This document shows positions 13,746 through 26,290 of a stretch of DNA of 64,000 bases, piece by piece. A program made the translations under genes and the position numbers. The notes below the pieces were generated by a model, which was not told where the DNA came from, searched no databases, and worked only from the letters and a program-made list of their open reading frames with translations. Location: assembly GCA_024529925.1 (NCBI GenBank), contig JAFEUB010001120.1:2751001-2815000 (forward strand), in the 5' to 3' direction. Within the stretch, counting starts at the first letter, position 1; every line of letters starts with the position of its first letter. The stretch comes from Ophthalmolycus amberensis (taxonomy: Eukaryota; Chordata; Actinopteri; Perciformes; Zoarcidae).

Positions 13746-16700
13746 TCCCCTACTTCTTGACACACACACCCTCTTTTATGGCCTATTGTTCTATAGAGCA
13801 GCCAAACAGCTGGCTGCACAAGTCATCAGTATCTGATCTGCGTAAGAGCGCTCCCAGCTTGTAATAGAGGATAATTACAATTTTAATTTGCCTGAGCAAA
13901 GAGGGCTAAAAGCCTCGTCTCCCCCCACCTCACCCGTGTTTTCCTCAATCCACCCCCCTTGAAGCGCTTAGCGGGCGATTGCCATCCGTAGCAGATGGGG
14001 AAAGGGAGATATTCACAGCCAGGCAGGCACATCGGAGCAAGGTGCAAAATTTTAACGCCCCCCCCCCCCCCGATAGCCTGAGTCTCCTCCGGCACCACCT
14101 CAAGGCGCTGGATGTCGGGATTAGCGACCCGCCTCACAGCCGCTCTGTCCGGGCCTTGTCCTCCCACACTACATGGAGGTTCTCCTCCAACCTTTTAGCA
14201 ATTAAGCTCTTTGATCAGCTTACAGTCGTGTGGCCAGAAGATTTCTAAATAGTTTGACCTTTTTTATACGTCCACTTTATTTAACTCTATATGACGAATC
14301 TTAAGCACGGGTCGAGTCTTCAGTGGATATTGAAAGCAAACATGGGATGATTTCTTGACGCGTCCTGAAAACGCCATTTTTTGAATTCATGTATGTTTCT
14401 CCTCTCTCGCCTTCTCCCTCTAGCTTTCATGAGGCACTTGTGACTTCGTATTTTAGTCATTATTGTTTTCTACATTTCTCGAAAACCTGCTCTTAACATC
14501 AGAGCAGTGGGAGAACAGCTTGTGTTTAACCGTGACTCATTCCCTTCCTCATAAGCACAAAACATGGCGTGCTGAAATCCACTCTGGCATTGCTTAGTGC
14601 TTTAATCCGGTTTTTTTTCTTTTTCTTCCTCTTGTGTGTTTTTCCAAAGCCAATATTCAATCTGTGCTGAGAGGGGCGATGGAAAAGGGAGTGACAAGCG
14701 AGGTTATTAATCTCACCCACTCTTCCCATCTCTGGATACTGAACCAGCATTCCTTCTTTCCTGTAACAGAGCCCAGCCCACAGTGCGGTATGTTCTGTGT
14801 GTGACGGCGGCCATTGTTGTTCGTACGGAGCCTCTCCCTCACTCGCACAAGTATTGGTCGACCTGCCACGACACGTCTCTTTTCGCCGTGTAATTGCTCA
14901 GGGCCACAGCGCTCCTCGATGCCGACGCCCCCCCCCCCCCCCCCCCCCCTCTGTAACCTCACATTTTCTCTTTCCTGCTAATTTGCAAAAGTAGTGTCAT
15001 TTTTTTATGTTTAATATATTTATATATTTGTCTCGTACTCCTGCTCTAAGTGAGACAGCTCTGACTACTTTTGACAAGTATGATCCCACAGGAGAGTGAT
15101 TTTAAGTTTAAGAGCCACTTCTTTTTTTTTTACGTGTCTTTATCTTTTCATATTATGTCTCCGTTTCCTTTTGTTCAGCTGAATTAGGAACGAGTTGTTC
15201 TATTCTCAGGGGATGTGGTGTGCAAAGGAAGTCTCGAGTGCTCCTTTCTGCTTATCTAGTCTATATTTGGGCTGTGTGTTGTATTATGTTTTGTCCAACC
15301 GACAGTCGAAAACCCAGAGATGTTCAGTTTACGAACACGTGTGACAGAGAGAAGCAGAATACGTTTGGCCTCTTTTGCTTGGAAAATAACTGAAACAAAG
15401 AATTGATTAGAAAAATAGTTGTTGATTGCTTTTCTGTCGATCGAAGCGTCGAGTAATTAACTAGTGAAACACGACATTAGGACCCGCATAGCAACATAAC
15501 CTAGAGGCGCACTGACATATTAGTGTTTTATCTATCGGGTAATGTCAGCTCGTGTATTATTACTGCTGCCAACATTGAGCTGAATGTGACGAGGATGTTG
15601 TATTTATTTAAAACAATACGGGTACACTGTGCTCTTCCACATACTGTAATTAAGTACCTGGCTGCGTGTGTTTCCCGGCAGGTAAAGGCTTGTAGTGGAA
15701 TTTCTTAATGCCACGCTAACCACTTGGTACTTGTGTAAGTTCAGTCGATCCGAATGGCATTTGAAGAGCTACGACGGTGGAACTGGCTGGTTGGTACAGG
15801 CAGCACAAGGCTGTCCTGGCATGAGAAAGGAGAAGTCTGGTTTGTTTCGCGAAAAGGACCAAGGGATTCAAAATTGACATTTTACTGGCTCTGTGGTTCA
15901 GTTCAGTGACTTCTGCGACCCGATCTCTCTATAAGAAATAATCCTAGAGCGAGGTTAAGCTTAACTGTCACTATTTCTTCGCGCAAGGCCGTCCCTTATT
16001 GATTTAACAACAATACAAACAGTGGATTTGCATGACGCTACAAGAGAAACTGGCCTGTCCAATTTTGTATTAGTGCAACTGATGCACATCTTGTCTCTCT
16101 TTGAGTTAAAGCCAGATTACGTTGCATGTTCTTCCACCTGGAGTCTCTTTAATCCCTCATTATGATCTCCTATCACACAGTGTTTACTCCGCTCTGACAG
16201 AAGCCTTTGTTTTGTATGCCCAATGTCGCAACTACATGCATCGCGTTTGGTATTTAAAAACACTGCTGTATAGCTGTTTGTATGAAAATGAATATAAGTA
16301 CTTTGCATGCACATGCCTTTTATTTCAGACACAATCCTGCAGAGAGGAAAGCCATACAAAGTCAGTTAATGAATGCCGTTACCACTCATCTGTCTTCTGC
16401 AGCTGTATTGACGGCCTCCTGCGCACCACAATAGATCATAACGGTGGCTGGCTGGTTGGCCAGCAGCTATTGTCCTAAACTCCCCCCCCCCCCCTTTTTT
16501 TTTTGTCCCCTGCTGCTTCCCAGCCATGGGTCATCAATGTATCACCTTTACCACCTCTATTAACCCTGTCTCCTCCTCGGAGAGCCTTCAGTCGCCCTCG
16601 AGCAGCTCCGCCAACAGCCGCTCAGCTCACGGTGTCCAATGGCGTCCCGACATGTGGGTGAGCAGATAGTGTTTCTGCATGTGAGGGAACGAGCGGGGAT

Positions 16701-18744
16701 GTGTTTTGAGTGAGAACGATTAATACCGCTTTAAGTGTGCTTATGTTGTATCTTATTAAACCAGATGGTTTGATGTGGCTGTAATCAATATCAATACAGT
16801 TGATCTGCCGATGGGGCTCTCTACATCTCACAGCTGAATCACTGCACTACAAAATATCATTCTTTGCTTTACAGCGCTTATGATTTCATCAAAATAGTTG
16901 CGATTCTGTTTTTCAATGGGTGATTTGACATGCCGACAAAGGCTATACGTTCTTTATTCAATCTTGTAATCATGTGACATCTAGCTCGAGTTCAAATGAT
17001 AATTCGAATCACTCAAATGTGACTATTCTCAGCTTGTCTTTCACGATAGTTAATTGAAGTAATTTGACGTCTGGGTAATGACCATTTTTCACTACTTTCT
17101 GACATTTTATCAACCAAACAATGAATCGATTAATCCAGAAGATATAATGAGAAATAATAATTAGAACTTGTAGCCCTATAACAAAGTATCTTGTGATAGA
17201 GAAAGATCAGGTTTGAGTAGAACCGACCAAATATCTTCACTAGTAGTAACTATTATTTTCATAGTATACCTGTAGTAAGCAGTGTTGACACATCTCGAGC
17301 ACACACCAGCTCCTTCCCCAGCTGAATTCAGTGCGACACCCTTTGGTGTCGCACAACGTCGTCCTAGGAGCGTGTTTGTGGGTGTTGAATGTGTCTGTGT
17401 TTGGATGAGTAGGCGCTCGCACATTCGAGTGTTTGCTTTTAATCTTGTGCTGCCAGCTTAGAGCGACATTTCTTCCCGGAGATTAGAGGATGTTGGAGGC
17501 ACTGCTGTGGAAATAGTCTCTCTCTCTCTCGATCTCTAAACACACACACGAGGCAAGACAAAGTGGCTGTTTGCAGTGTCGCCGTGTTTGTTTATGTCAA
17601 GCCAGCGATAAGGCCCTGCAGCAGACCGCGGCTAATATTTTATAAATACTCCGACAAAGGATTAAATAACGAGCCGTGTGGTCATTAGTGCTCTTTATTG
17701 TGGGGGTGTTTTAAATGTACTGACGTCTTGGCCTTGTTACCGGGAGGAGTCACTGAGCGTTGATTGTATAATTCAATTTGATGAATCAGATAAGATGTAC
17801 CGATACATCTTATCATAACAGACTTAATATATTATTTCATATATAATGGCTCATGTGGTTTTTAAGCGTTGAAACTGAACCCTTGGTTACACTTGTCCTT
17901 TTCAATGCAAATTGTTGTCATCCGATCATGCCAGGACGCATTAACGGTCAAGATCTCTAAGATCGGTTCCTTCTCGCATTGAGATCCGATTAGCCGGACC
18001 ACATGCTGAGGTGGCTCGGATCTCAGTGAGGTATGGACAGCATGTGGGCACAATCCGGACAATTTATCAAACTTAAGTCTCCTTCCCTGCACGGGAGTTC
18101 CTCTTCCTAGCGAGAGCAGAGCGAAGATGGGAGGAAACCGGGGGCTGGAGCACTGCTGAGTTAAGTTACTGCTTATGAAATCCCACCAGTTCCTGATTTT
18201 GCTGCTTCAAAATAAAAGCTTTTAAATGACAAAATAGTGGAAGACTTTAATTTATAGGAAAATGTGTTTATCACCGAATCAGCAAAGCATCCTGATTACT
18301 AATACTGCAGGGAGGAAGAGAAAGAAGGAAAAAACACGAATCATTTCTAGGAATTGAATTGTGTTTATGCACTTATTTACAGCCGCTCCTTTCACCACAA
18401 AATATATCCGATCACTCTCTGATGGGCTGGTTATGGGGACACATGGCGACACAGCTGAGTCTCGATCTTGGGAATCCGATCACAAAAGTCACATTGAAAA
18501 GGCAAATGTAACCGTGGCCTTCTAATTGGAAACATTCCCACTGAAGCCAAGCCCAAAGTCTTGCATAACCACTTCACATATGATCCAGATCAGTATTAAT
18601 AAAACCTCAAGTCTGTTGACTATTCTCTAAGATCGGTATGACTGAAAGTAAAGCAAAGCTGTCATATCTCGTGTTTACACAGGTGTTACAATGTTATGTC
18701 AGTCCTGCTAGATTTAGATGCTCTGCTCTCTCCAGATTGCAGCG

Positions 18745-18786
<42 letters not shown>

Positions 18787-21700
18787 ACATTCCGCTACTT
18801 TCGTACTGAGAAGAAACACTCACTCAGACACAAGAAGCTGGCGTGACGCTGCAACATCCTAGATGGAGCGTGGGAAGGTGGATCAAAGCCCAATTATCTT
18901 TGAGGTCTTCTGCCTCGTACTGTCTTCATTGGCTGGCTTAGAGCCTCGGGTCTGTCATTGGAGAAAAGTAAATGAAGATGCCGTCTCACCGCTGGATAAA
19001 TAGACCCAGTGCTGGCCTGGGATGAAGACACTTTAATGAGCAGGAGAAATTTAGATCTATATGTGATGGCTCCACCTAACTCGTCATGTTGATACAGGGC
19101 TTCTGTGTAAAATGCAGCCTGTAGTTTCACCTAACAATACTTCTGAGCTTTAATTATCAGCTCAACCTGTCAACTTTGAAACTCAAAAGCGGTTTGACCC
19201 GGCGGCAGCTGCCTGCAGAGGAGCCCAGCAGACAGTTTGTGTCGGCGTAATGATAGAACAGCACAATATCCCAGCAGCACCACATTACTGTAATACTGAA
19301 ATCATCAAGGTTCTCTATCAGACTGTGATGGAGCCGTAACGAGCCCCATTAGTGGTCGTAAATACTCCGTCTGTTTGACATAATATTGGTACATTATGCG
19401 TCAAAGAACGAGGCCACATGTGAGACAAATTGTCCTTGTAGCCCCAGCAGGCCTGTAATACATTTCAATCCCTGCATGAATTGTTTCATATCCTGTCTAC
19501 AGGCAGTTTTGTAATGCTGCTTAGTTTACTTACATGCTTTTATAATTACCTTGTTACCTCACACAATTCAAATATGGTTCAGGATCCCAATTTTGCTGCC
19601 GGTAGACGATCATAAGTCCAACCTGAAGGTCTTCTATCAGCCGGCTAATTCTTATTATTGTCACTTGTTCCTGTGTCCCCTTTTTTTGTTTTTTAGGTTG
19701 TGCGCGGCCCCCCGGCGTGCAGCACGGAGACTTGCTGAACCAGACCGAAGCCAACCGTGGCTCCTTTCCCCCGGGCACCCTGCTGACTTATGGCTGCGAG
19801 CCCGGCTACACTGCAGATGGAACCACCACCATCATTTGCACCAGCTCTGGAGCCTGGTCCCATCAGCCTCCGCACTGTATCAGAAGCAGCGGTGAGCGAG
19901 TCTCAAACAAATACACACGCGAAACAAAGCTCACAAGAACATCATTTTGTCTACTTTTTGTTTTCAATCCAATATAAAGCAGTGGATGGTCTGTTTTGCA
20001 GCTTTTTAAAAGGCCATTCTTTGCTACGTATGCTCACATGCAGGCCTAATGTGTCTTTCTATAGAAAACGTTCATTATAACCGGAATAATTAATTTGCAT
20101 TGCATGTTCTCACTTCCTCAAAAGACAGCTTTATTGATGTCTGAGGTTGAGCAGGTGTGTGCTTAACACACATGACTGCATGAAAAGTGCAACATCGCAT
20201 CAGTTCAGTGTCCCGTAGTATCATTACACCAATAGTGAGGAATGTCCTTGAGATCCAGCAGGGAACACTGGGCAGTTTCCCTCAATATGAGCATTTAAAC
20301 CACGGGAATCAAGCCTGACCACAGGTAGAAATAACAGCTAGCACATGTTCGGGTACACAACAACAGCGACGCTTATTAAAACCTCTACCGCCTCTGCCTC
20401 TTCCCAGTGTGTTCCCCCCCCACCGAGCCAGAGAACGGGGGCTACCGCTGTCACCCGTCTCCCTGCCACAGCCTCACCCAGAAGACCGTCATCGAGTACT
20501 TCTGTGACGAGGGGTACGCTCTGAAGGGAGACTACAAGTTCCTCACCTGCCAGAATGGCGAGTGGGACGGCCCCATGCAGATCAGCTGCCGACTCACGCA
20601 AGGTCCGGCCGCCTCGGATAACTTTCACCTGTTTTGATCGCGTTATATCTTCGCGTGATGTAAGTGGAAATATGTGAGCCACATTTTCACTTCCTCTCCG
20701 TCTCTTCTTGTGCCCGTCAGACAAGGAGCCGAGCTCTCCGCTGGGGATACCCGCTCTGTCCATCGTGGCGTCCACAGCTAGCTCTGTGGCCCTCATCCTG
20801 CTGTTAGTGGTGCTGTTTGTTCTTGTACAACCAAAACTCAAGTCCTTCCATCACAACAGGTAAGATACACACACACACACACACATTACTGTGTTCTCAC
20901 CCCAAATACATACCAAAGCGCCACCATATTAGAATTCTAAAATGAATTGATGATCACTTGGTATAATAACTAGCCAGTTGTTGGTGCTGCTGTTTACAAA
21001 TAGAGACTCTAGTTTCTTACGTTACATTATTTTAGGTGCCATGCAAATCATAGTTATAGTCACACAGTAACTCAACAGTAACTACAATTTATTTCAAGTG
21101 AATAAAGCTTTTCCTTGCATGAAATTCAAGCTGTTAAAAGGCTAATGTAGACCCTATCTTTGTTTAATATAGAAGAGTCTTAAAGAGTGAGACGGACGAC
21201 AAAAATGGTGCAATGGTGACAAAGTGACGCAGCAGATTTAGACTTCCATTCCTTCTGTGGACACACCTATTGTTCAGTTTTGGTTGAAACTAGTTGCCCA
21301 CATAAGATGCACAAGACCTGACAACTAGTTTTACAAGTTGGCATTTATTAAATACTTGAGGAATGAAAGTAGAAGTAGGAGTTGATCCCGTCAGCGTCAG
21401 TAACGGCCTCTGATTAAAAACAGCCTTGATGATTTGATCGAATGCTCATTGGCACTCTTGTTGATTGTGTTGTCGGCCCGAGAGCTTAGTGCAGCCCGCT
21501 ATAAAGGGATTGTACAGTCGACGCTAATCACCTCCTCTTAGCGGTTCTGCTGCGACACACATGGCCTGCATCCTGCCTGTCGTGACCCACCTTGTTCCAA
21601 CATGTCCGTCTCACTCTTTCTCCGTCTCTCTCTCTCTCTGACCGTCAGGAGGGAGCAGGGAGTCTCGGGCCAGTCCAGCTCCATCATGGTCGAGGGCGTC

Positions 21701-22394
21701 CAGGTGGCTCTGCCCTCCTACGAAGAGGCCGTGTACGGAAGCGGTGGACCCGGCGGTGCTTCCGGTCCTCCTCCCTCTCCTTCTCCGTCTCCTCCTCCTC
21801 CTCCGGCTCCCCCAGAGTCTCGGGTCCCGATCGTGCTCTCCGAGGGTCTTCCTCAGGGAGCCGCGGGAGGCCAAGGCACCAGCAGAACACGCCACAACAG
21901 AGACTTAGACTTCTGTCTCCCCTCCACGTCCTCCTCGTCGTCCTTCTCCTCCTCCCGCCGTCATGCAGAGACGGTGCTGGTTCATCAGGCGCCCTCTTCC
22001 TCCTCCTCCTCTTCATCGTCATGGGCTCGAGAGCACCCTGGGGGTGCGTGCGCGGGCCCCCTACCTCTCCGTAGAGACTCTGAGAGTAGCGACCAGCACA
22101 GTCTGCTTTCTGTCACCTCTGCAGACGACTTTTCTGACGGTAAGAGAAAACGCTTATTCCACACATTTCCTTTGAGACAAAGAGACGACCGGTACCAATA
22201 TTGCTATTTGAGATAATGACATCAGCATTATTTATTTTTACATAGAGGACCATAGAGGATCTAAACATGAAGTCCAGTTACACGGGAATGTTTTATGTGA
22301 TTACTGGGTAAACAGCTGACTCCAGAGCCACTTCTCTATTCTGACGTGTATGTTCGGTTCTCCTGCAGATATCCCCCTGCTGAAGGAAGCATGA
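3546..22394 (+). CDS. susd6: Sushi domain-containing protein 6 (type I membrane protein), six coding exons
   Basis: Coding exons are 3546-3681, 19697-19891, 20408-20602, 20721-20859, 21649-22139 and 22369-22394. All are bounded by GT-AG and phases agree, giving 393 residues and a TGA stop. Order: signal peptide (1-45, hydrophobic run LLLFTLLP); sushi module 1 (47-110, four cysteines and a Trp); sushi module 2 (111-175, with an extra cysteine pair); transmembrane helix about 188-211; cytoplasmic tail rich in Ser and Pro with LPSY at 243-246; C-terminus DIPLLKEA. The TM exon and the tail motif VQVALPSYEEAVYG are typical of SUSD6, known as a p53-responsive gene (DRAGO) and reported to help a WW-domain ubiquitin ligase down-regulate MHC class I. 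I recall only one sushi module in mammals, so the first module is notable. The start is the first ATG of the exon; Met5 and Met10 are alternatives. Confidence 0.93.
3690..3739. repeat. (CA)n then (CT)n microsatellite
   Basis: About 14 CA units are directly followed by nine CT units, starting eight bases after the donor site of susd6 exon 1. Confidence 0.95.
6813..6832. repeat. Poly-C run
   Basis: Twenty consecutive C followed by a T-rich stretch. Confidence 0.9.
7061..7144. repeat. (CT)n microsatellite
   Basis: About 42 CT units with one CCCT interruption, in susd6 intron 1. Confidence 0.95.
11651..11706. repeat. (GT)n microsatellite
   Basis: About 28 GT units with one CT interruption. Confidence 0.95.
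13694..13744. repeat. (CA)n microsatellite
   Basis: About 25 CA units with one CG interruption. Confidence 0.95.
14928..14949. repeat. Poly-C run
   Basis: Twenty-two consecutive C. Confidence 0.9.
17789..17814. repeat. Perfect 11-bp hairpin
   Basis: GATAAGATGTA at 17789-17799 and its exact complement TACATCTTATC at 17804-17814 are separated by a CCGA loop. Confidence 0.9.
17870..18610. mobile_element. Possible degraded non-autonomous DNA transposon
   Basis: CCTTTTCAATG near 17897 reappears inverted near 18500, and both copies are followed inward by ATCCGATC-like or GATCGGAT sequence. The interior has repeated ATCCGAT and CGGATCT motifs and an imperfect inverted segment around 17975-18025. 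The arms are poorly preserved and the family is not identified. Confidence 0.3.
18745..18785. repeat. (GT)n microsatellite
   Basis: About 20 uninterrupted GT units. Confidence 0.95.
19697..19891 (+). CDS. susd6: susd6 exon 2: first sushi (CCP) module
   Basis: This exon is 195 bases, in phase 1 at both ends, so it can be inserted or skipped without breaking the frame. It encodes one complete sushi module with the four-cysteine pattern (Cys47, YGC, IIC, HC) and a Trp before the last cysteine. The acceptor is TTTTTTAG and the donor GTGAGC. The next exon has exactly the same length and phase. Confidence 0.9.
20408..20602 (+). CDS. susd6: susd6 exon 3: second sushi module
   Basis: This is also a 195-base phase 1-1 exon. 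It encodes EPENGGYRCHPSPC and then the usual C-terminal sushi cysteines (YFC, LTC, ISC). With six cysteines it carries one more pair than the preceding module. By its EPENGGY and LKGDYK signatures this is the module that corresponds to the single sushi domain I recall in mammalian SUSD6. Confidence 0.92.
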
Positions 22395-23066
22395 AGCCTC
22401 CCAGCCTGCTGTCAGAATCAGCAGCCGGACTTCTCTCTCTCTCACTGCTGACCAGGACATGACTGTTGCTGTCAACCTACTCTCCCCCCCCTCCCCCCCC
22501 AGCAGCCAGCTGAGAAAAGACTAGAACTATTCCCCGTTCCCCACGCAACCTCTTCTGCCATTACTACCCAATGCAGCGCAAAGCCAACAAACCAATACTC
22601 GCAGTGATGGAGCACCACTGGACCCAGCTACCGGATCAAAAGACAATCCGGACAAAATAAAGTGGTGCCAGCTCAGCATAAATCCTGTAGATCCTATGTC
22701 AATGTAAAACATGCATACTGATTCAAGGTTGTGTACTTTAGGCTATGTTTGCACCATACACTTGCCCCCTCCCAGGGTGTAGTTCTCTATAAACAACAAT
22801 GCTCACAGAGGCTTCATCGGCGAAGGCTCTAGCAATGGAGATGCGCCGACTCTTGTCTGGGATTACTGCAGATACAAAAAACAACAACTTGTGATGTTCG
22901 CTCCTGACGCTGTGGCGCTCACAATCGTCTTCCCGCTGTACTTGAAAAGTTGTGAGTGACAGCTGGGTTTTTGTGGCCCGCTTTGCGAATGCTGCATGTT
23001 GTTTTTTTAGTTATTGCTGTCACAGCAGCACTCTGAATGAAGCATGAAGCCCCCTCTGTGTCCCTG

Positions 23067-23102
<36 letters not shown>

Positions 23103-24800
23103 TGTCTCTCTCTGTCTCCCTGTCTCTCTCTCTCTGTCTCTCTGTCTCCCTCTCTCTCTGTCTCTCTCTCTCTCTCTCTCTTTCTGAGTATCAGGGCGGC
23201 GTCTAGCGTGTGGATTAGTGGGAATGAGAACCACTTCACGAGAGCTAAAAGCAGGGTGCAGCGTTTTTACGAAGTACCATATCACAACGATAAAAAAAAA
23301 GACCCCCTCCTTTTTCTTTTCTGTTTGCCAGCTGCACCCACTATCGGGAAGGTGCTCCTTCTGTCGCATGAGTGGGAATGATTGGTGTTTTGGTTCCAGG
23401 ACCGTGCTGCACATCTTACTTGGAGGAGGAGACATCATTTCACTTTTTAGTCTGAAAGATGAGGAGACGGTTGTCGTTCAATGTGGTGATCGGGCACACG
23501 ACTAAACTTTAGGGTTGTGCGTGTCTAGTTTTCTTCCCTGTATTTATTGGTGTGTTGCTCAGTTTGCTTTGAGTTGCTGATTGCGTGTGCGTGTGTGTGT
23601 GTGCGTCAGCCAGACAGGAGAGCACATGTCCTCATATGGTCGGCCTCGATAGAGCCATTTCCTGACTTGCCGCTCTTCAGATCAGAGACTGGCTTCACAA
23701 TGTCCCCCGTCTTTCACCAAAGGAAAACGTCCCTCCCAGCATTGAATAAGTCACATGAACAAACCAGCGTCACTTCAGGCAACGAGTCCACGACACAATG
23801 TGTGTATTATTCATCTACTCTCCAGCTAGAATATTTATCATTTTCTGCTGAATGGCTGGAAAACACAAATCCCCTCCAGAGGAACTGGCTCTCGTCTGAA
23901 CCTGAAGACTCTCCACTTTAGTGTGTCACGGACACAACTGCAACTGGTTGCAGTGTAATGCTAAAGTTAGCTTATATAGCACCCCTCCTCCCGCCCTACA
24001 CTCACTCACCCTCCTCATGCCAAGTGCAAACATTTTAGGAGAGAATCCTGAAATCATCCTCTGTGTTCATCTCCAGTTGAAACATTTCGGCGGTTGAGCT
24101 GGTAACCCTGGAAACAGCATGGCTCCGGAGGATCCTGAGAATTGCTTTTCAAGCTTCCGAAAAAACCCAGAATCGGCTCTTCTGATTTTAGTTTGGCGTT
24201 TGCGGCTGTCTGTCACTGTCAACGGCTACATTATTAATGCAAACAGAATGTTGCCTTAGACTTGTGCATTTTTTTTGTATAATCTTAAGCCTCCTCATTG
24301 GTTGCTTTACAATATTGCAACGGTTTCTGTTTTCCCAAATGGACCTTACTCTGTTCTTTTCTATTCTATGCATAAAACTGTCTTTGTGTATTTATCAGTT
24401 TACTTTTGCTGTGGACACGACTGAGAGAATGTCCATTCTTCTTCTGTCCTCCCCGAGCTTTTACAGCGACTGTGATGATGATGATGACGATGAACCTATA
24501 AGCACCTATATTTCACTATTCTTTTGCTTCTACTTTGCTACAAGGCATTACAATATTATGGGATTGAAAAAAGAAGAAAAAAAACTGAAATCACCTTTGC
24601 ATTCAGAAGCACTGTTGTACAGTGTTGCGTCCCTGAAAAATGACAGGTTATAAAAGTACACATCTTGATTCTTAGTTTGCTTTCAGCTTTGATTTTTTTT
24701 CCTCTGTACATGGCAGTGGGTGTGAAGATAGTAATTTAATATTTGTATAAAGTTTAATTTAATTTTACAGTGTGTGGATATAACTTTCTAATTAAAGCTT
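22395..24800 (+). other. susd6: susd6 3' untranslated region
   Basis: About 2.4 kb of non-coding sequence follows the TGA. It contains a long CT/CTGT microsatellite at 23068-23181 and AT-rich blocks near the end. An ATTAAA poly(A) signal at 24791-24796 lies 2.4 kb after the stop and is a plausible end. No canonical AATAAA precedes the next gene, though the exact cleavage site is not visible. Confidence 0.6.
23068..23181. repeat. (CT)n / CTGT compound microsatellite in susd6 3'UTR
   Basis: Over 110 bases of CT with regular CTGT and CCCT variants, in the transcribed strand of the susd6 3'UTR. Confidence 0.95.
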
Positions 24801-26290
24801 TCTTTTGAATGTGGAAGACGAGGTGTCATTATTTAAGCCAATGTCAGGCGTCATTCTAGGAAAATGTGTCTCTAACTGACGTAAAGTTCACATTTTCAGA
24901 CTGAAATGAGGTCAGGTGGTAACACATCTCCAGTAACTATCATCCACGGTTTCCTTTGGATTAGATCCCGGAAGATTTGAACCCTCTGCACATGAAAACC
25001 CTGCTTCTGTTCAGTATCAGCTTGAATGAATACACTAGCTTACGTCAATGTAATATCTCTAAAGGTATTCCTAGGTATATAGTCACATTATAGTACCTCA
25101 TTAAACGTTTACCAAATATATATCCTGAGTAGGGTGGTACTCTATCTGCTCCCAATTCAAAATCAATATTTTACTCCTCAAAAGAGAAGCTTTCTTGGTC
25201 AACTGTGGTCGTAGCTTGTTTTCATAACTGCTTCCTGGATTATGCTGCTGCGTTTGATTTGACTGCGTAATGTCTGTGGAGCTTTAAATAGAATAGAATC
25301 GAAATGTACTTTATTCATCCCCAAGGGGAAATTTGTCTGTGGCATAAAAGCCATAGCACATGTTAAATTACTTCTTATAACCAATTCTGTATGCTTTAAA
25401 CTATGAAGAAGAAGAAAAAGGTTATTACTGGCTGAACTTGTGGTTGTTTCTTATATGTCCTGCTGTTATACTGTTTGTGACTCCGGGTCCTTTTCATCTA
25501 TAGCTGCTGTACATTATGTGATCCCTTCCGCCTCTCTGTACAATAACATTGGGTCTGAGTGACACCTAGTGGTCACAATTAGAAACGGCACTAATGGAAA
25601 CTAGTATGGGAGATGAGTGACTCTCCATATTTCGGCATTTTTCGTGTTCGGGAATATATTGCGCATTTAACATTTAACCCAAAATCTGATGGACACCCAA
25701 GAAAGCTATTGCTGCCCATCTTTGTTTACTGTTTTCAGAAAGTTATGTCACTCACTTGGAAGAAGAAACACATTCAATAATTGTCCAAAGCTCTCTGTTA
25801 AAAGATGACTTACTCTATTAAAGGTAAACATATGGAATCATTGTGTGATGGAGAATGTCATCAATGTGGCGAGTGAGGTGTAAGGGGTCCTTTGCAGTTG
25901 ACTTAACTACCTTTATTGTTCTTTTCTATGTGAACTATGTCTTTGAGTTTGACACAAGGTAAAAACATTGACAGAGTTACATGAATATTACAATAACTGT
26001 TTGTTATTGTATTACTTTATGATCATTGTTGTTTACATTTAGTTACTACATTTCAAATGTATGACATAAAAGGGAAGGCTTCATTTTAATGTTGGACAAT
26101 AATGTCCCTTTGATATTTCTCTGGATGAGAAAACATTTGCTTCTTTGTTATTTGAAAAATAATGTTGAAGATATGCTGCGGGAAAAAAAAAAGTTAATTG
26201 ATTTTAATTGATTTTTTAGAATTCACCATTTCACTTGATCATATTGGGGGGGGGGATCACAATTGTAACACCTTGTTTCACGAAACAGCA
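24800..26290. other. Intergenic region susd6-srsf5
   Basis: No gene seen. Positions about 25288-25335 match the 3' tail style of CR1/L2/Rex1-type LINEs (TTTATTCATCCCCAAGGGGAAATT), so a short 5'-truncated copy is likely there. A poly-G run lies at 26246-26255. The rest is AT-rich. Confidence 0.5.
25288..25335. mobile_element. LINE 3'-tail fragment
   Basis: ATAGAATAGAATCG followed by TTTATTCATCCCCAAGGGGA resembles the terminal part of CR1/L2/Rex1-type LINEs and is similar in design to the tail of the element at 40100-40160 (TTTATTAGTCCCTCAGTGGG). It is a heavily truncated copy. Confidence 0.5.

Larger units (their letters stand above)
3682..19696 (+). other. susd6 intron 1 (16 kb)
   Basis: The intron opens with GTAAGA and closes with a T-rich tract and TTTTAG. 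I found no convincing exon inside. It holds many microsatellites, a perfect short hairpin at 17789-17814, and a possible degraded DNA transposon around 17870-18610. Some evenly composed blocks without simple repeats (about 5280-5470, 13850-13990 and 19200-19450) could be conserved regulatory elements, but conservation cannot be judged from one sequence. Confidence 0.8.

Noticed and set aside
20338..20841. Long minus-strand open frame opposite susd6 exons 3-4
   Set aside because: A shadow of the GC-rich coding strand with no known domain.
21602..22216. 204-codon single open frame around susd6 exon 5
   Set aside because: Its first part is intron (CT repeat and acceptor ACCGTCAG). Only 21649-22139 is exon, and the last part runs past the donor at 22140.
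23007..23438. Arg/Glu-rich minus-strand open frame
   Set aside because: It translates the CT microsatellite of the susd6 3'UTR.
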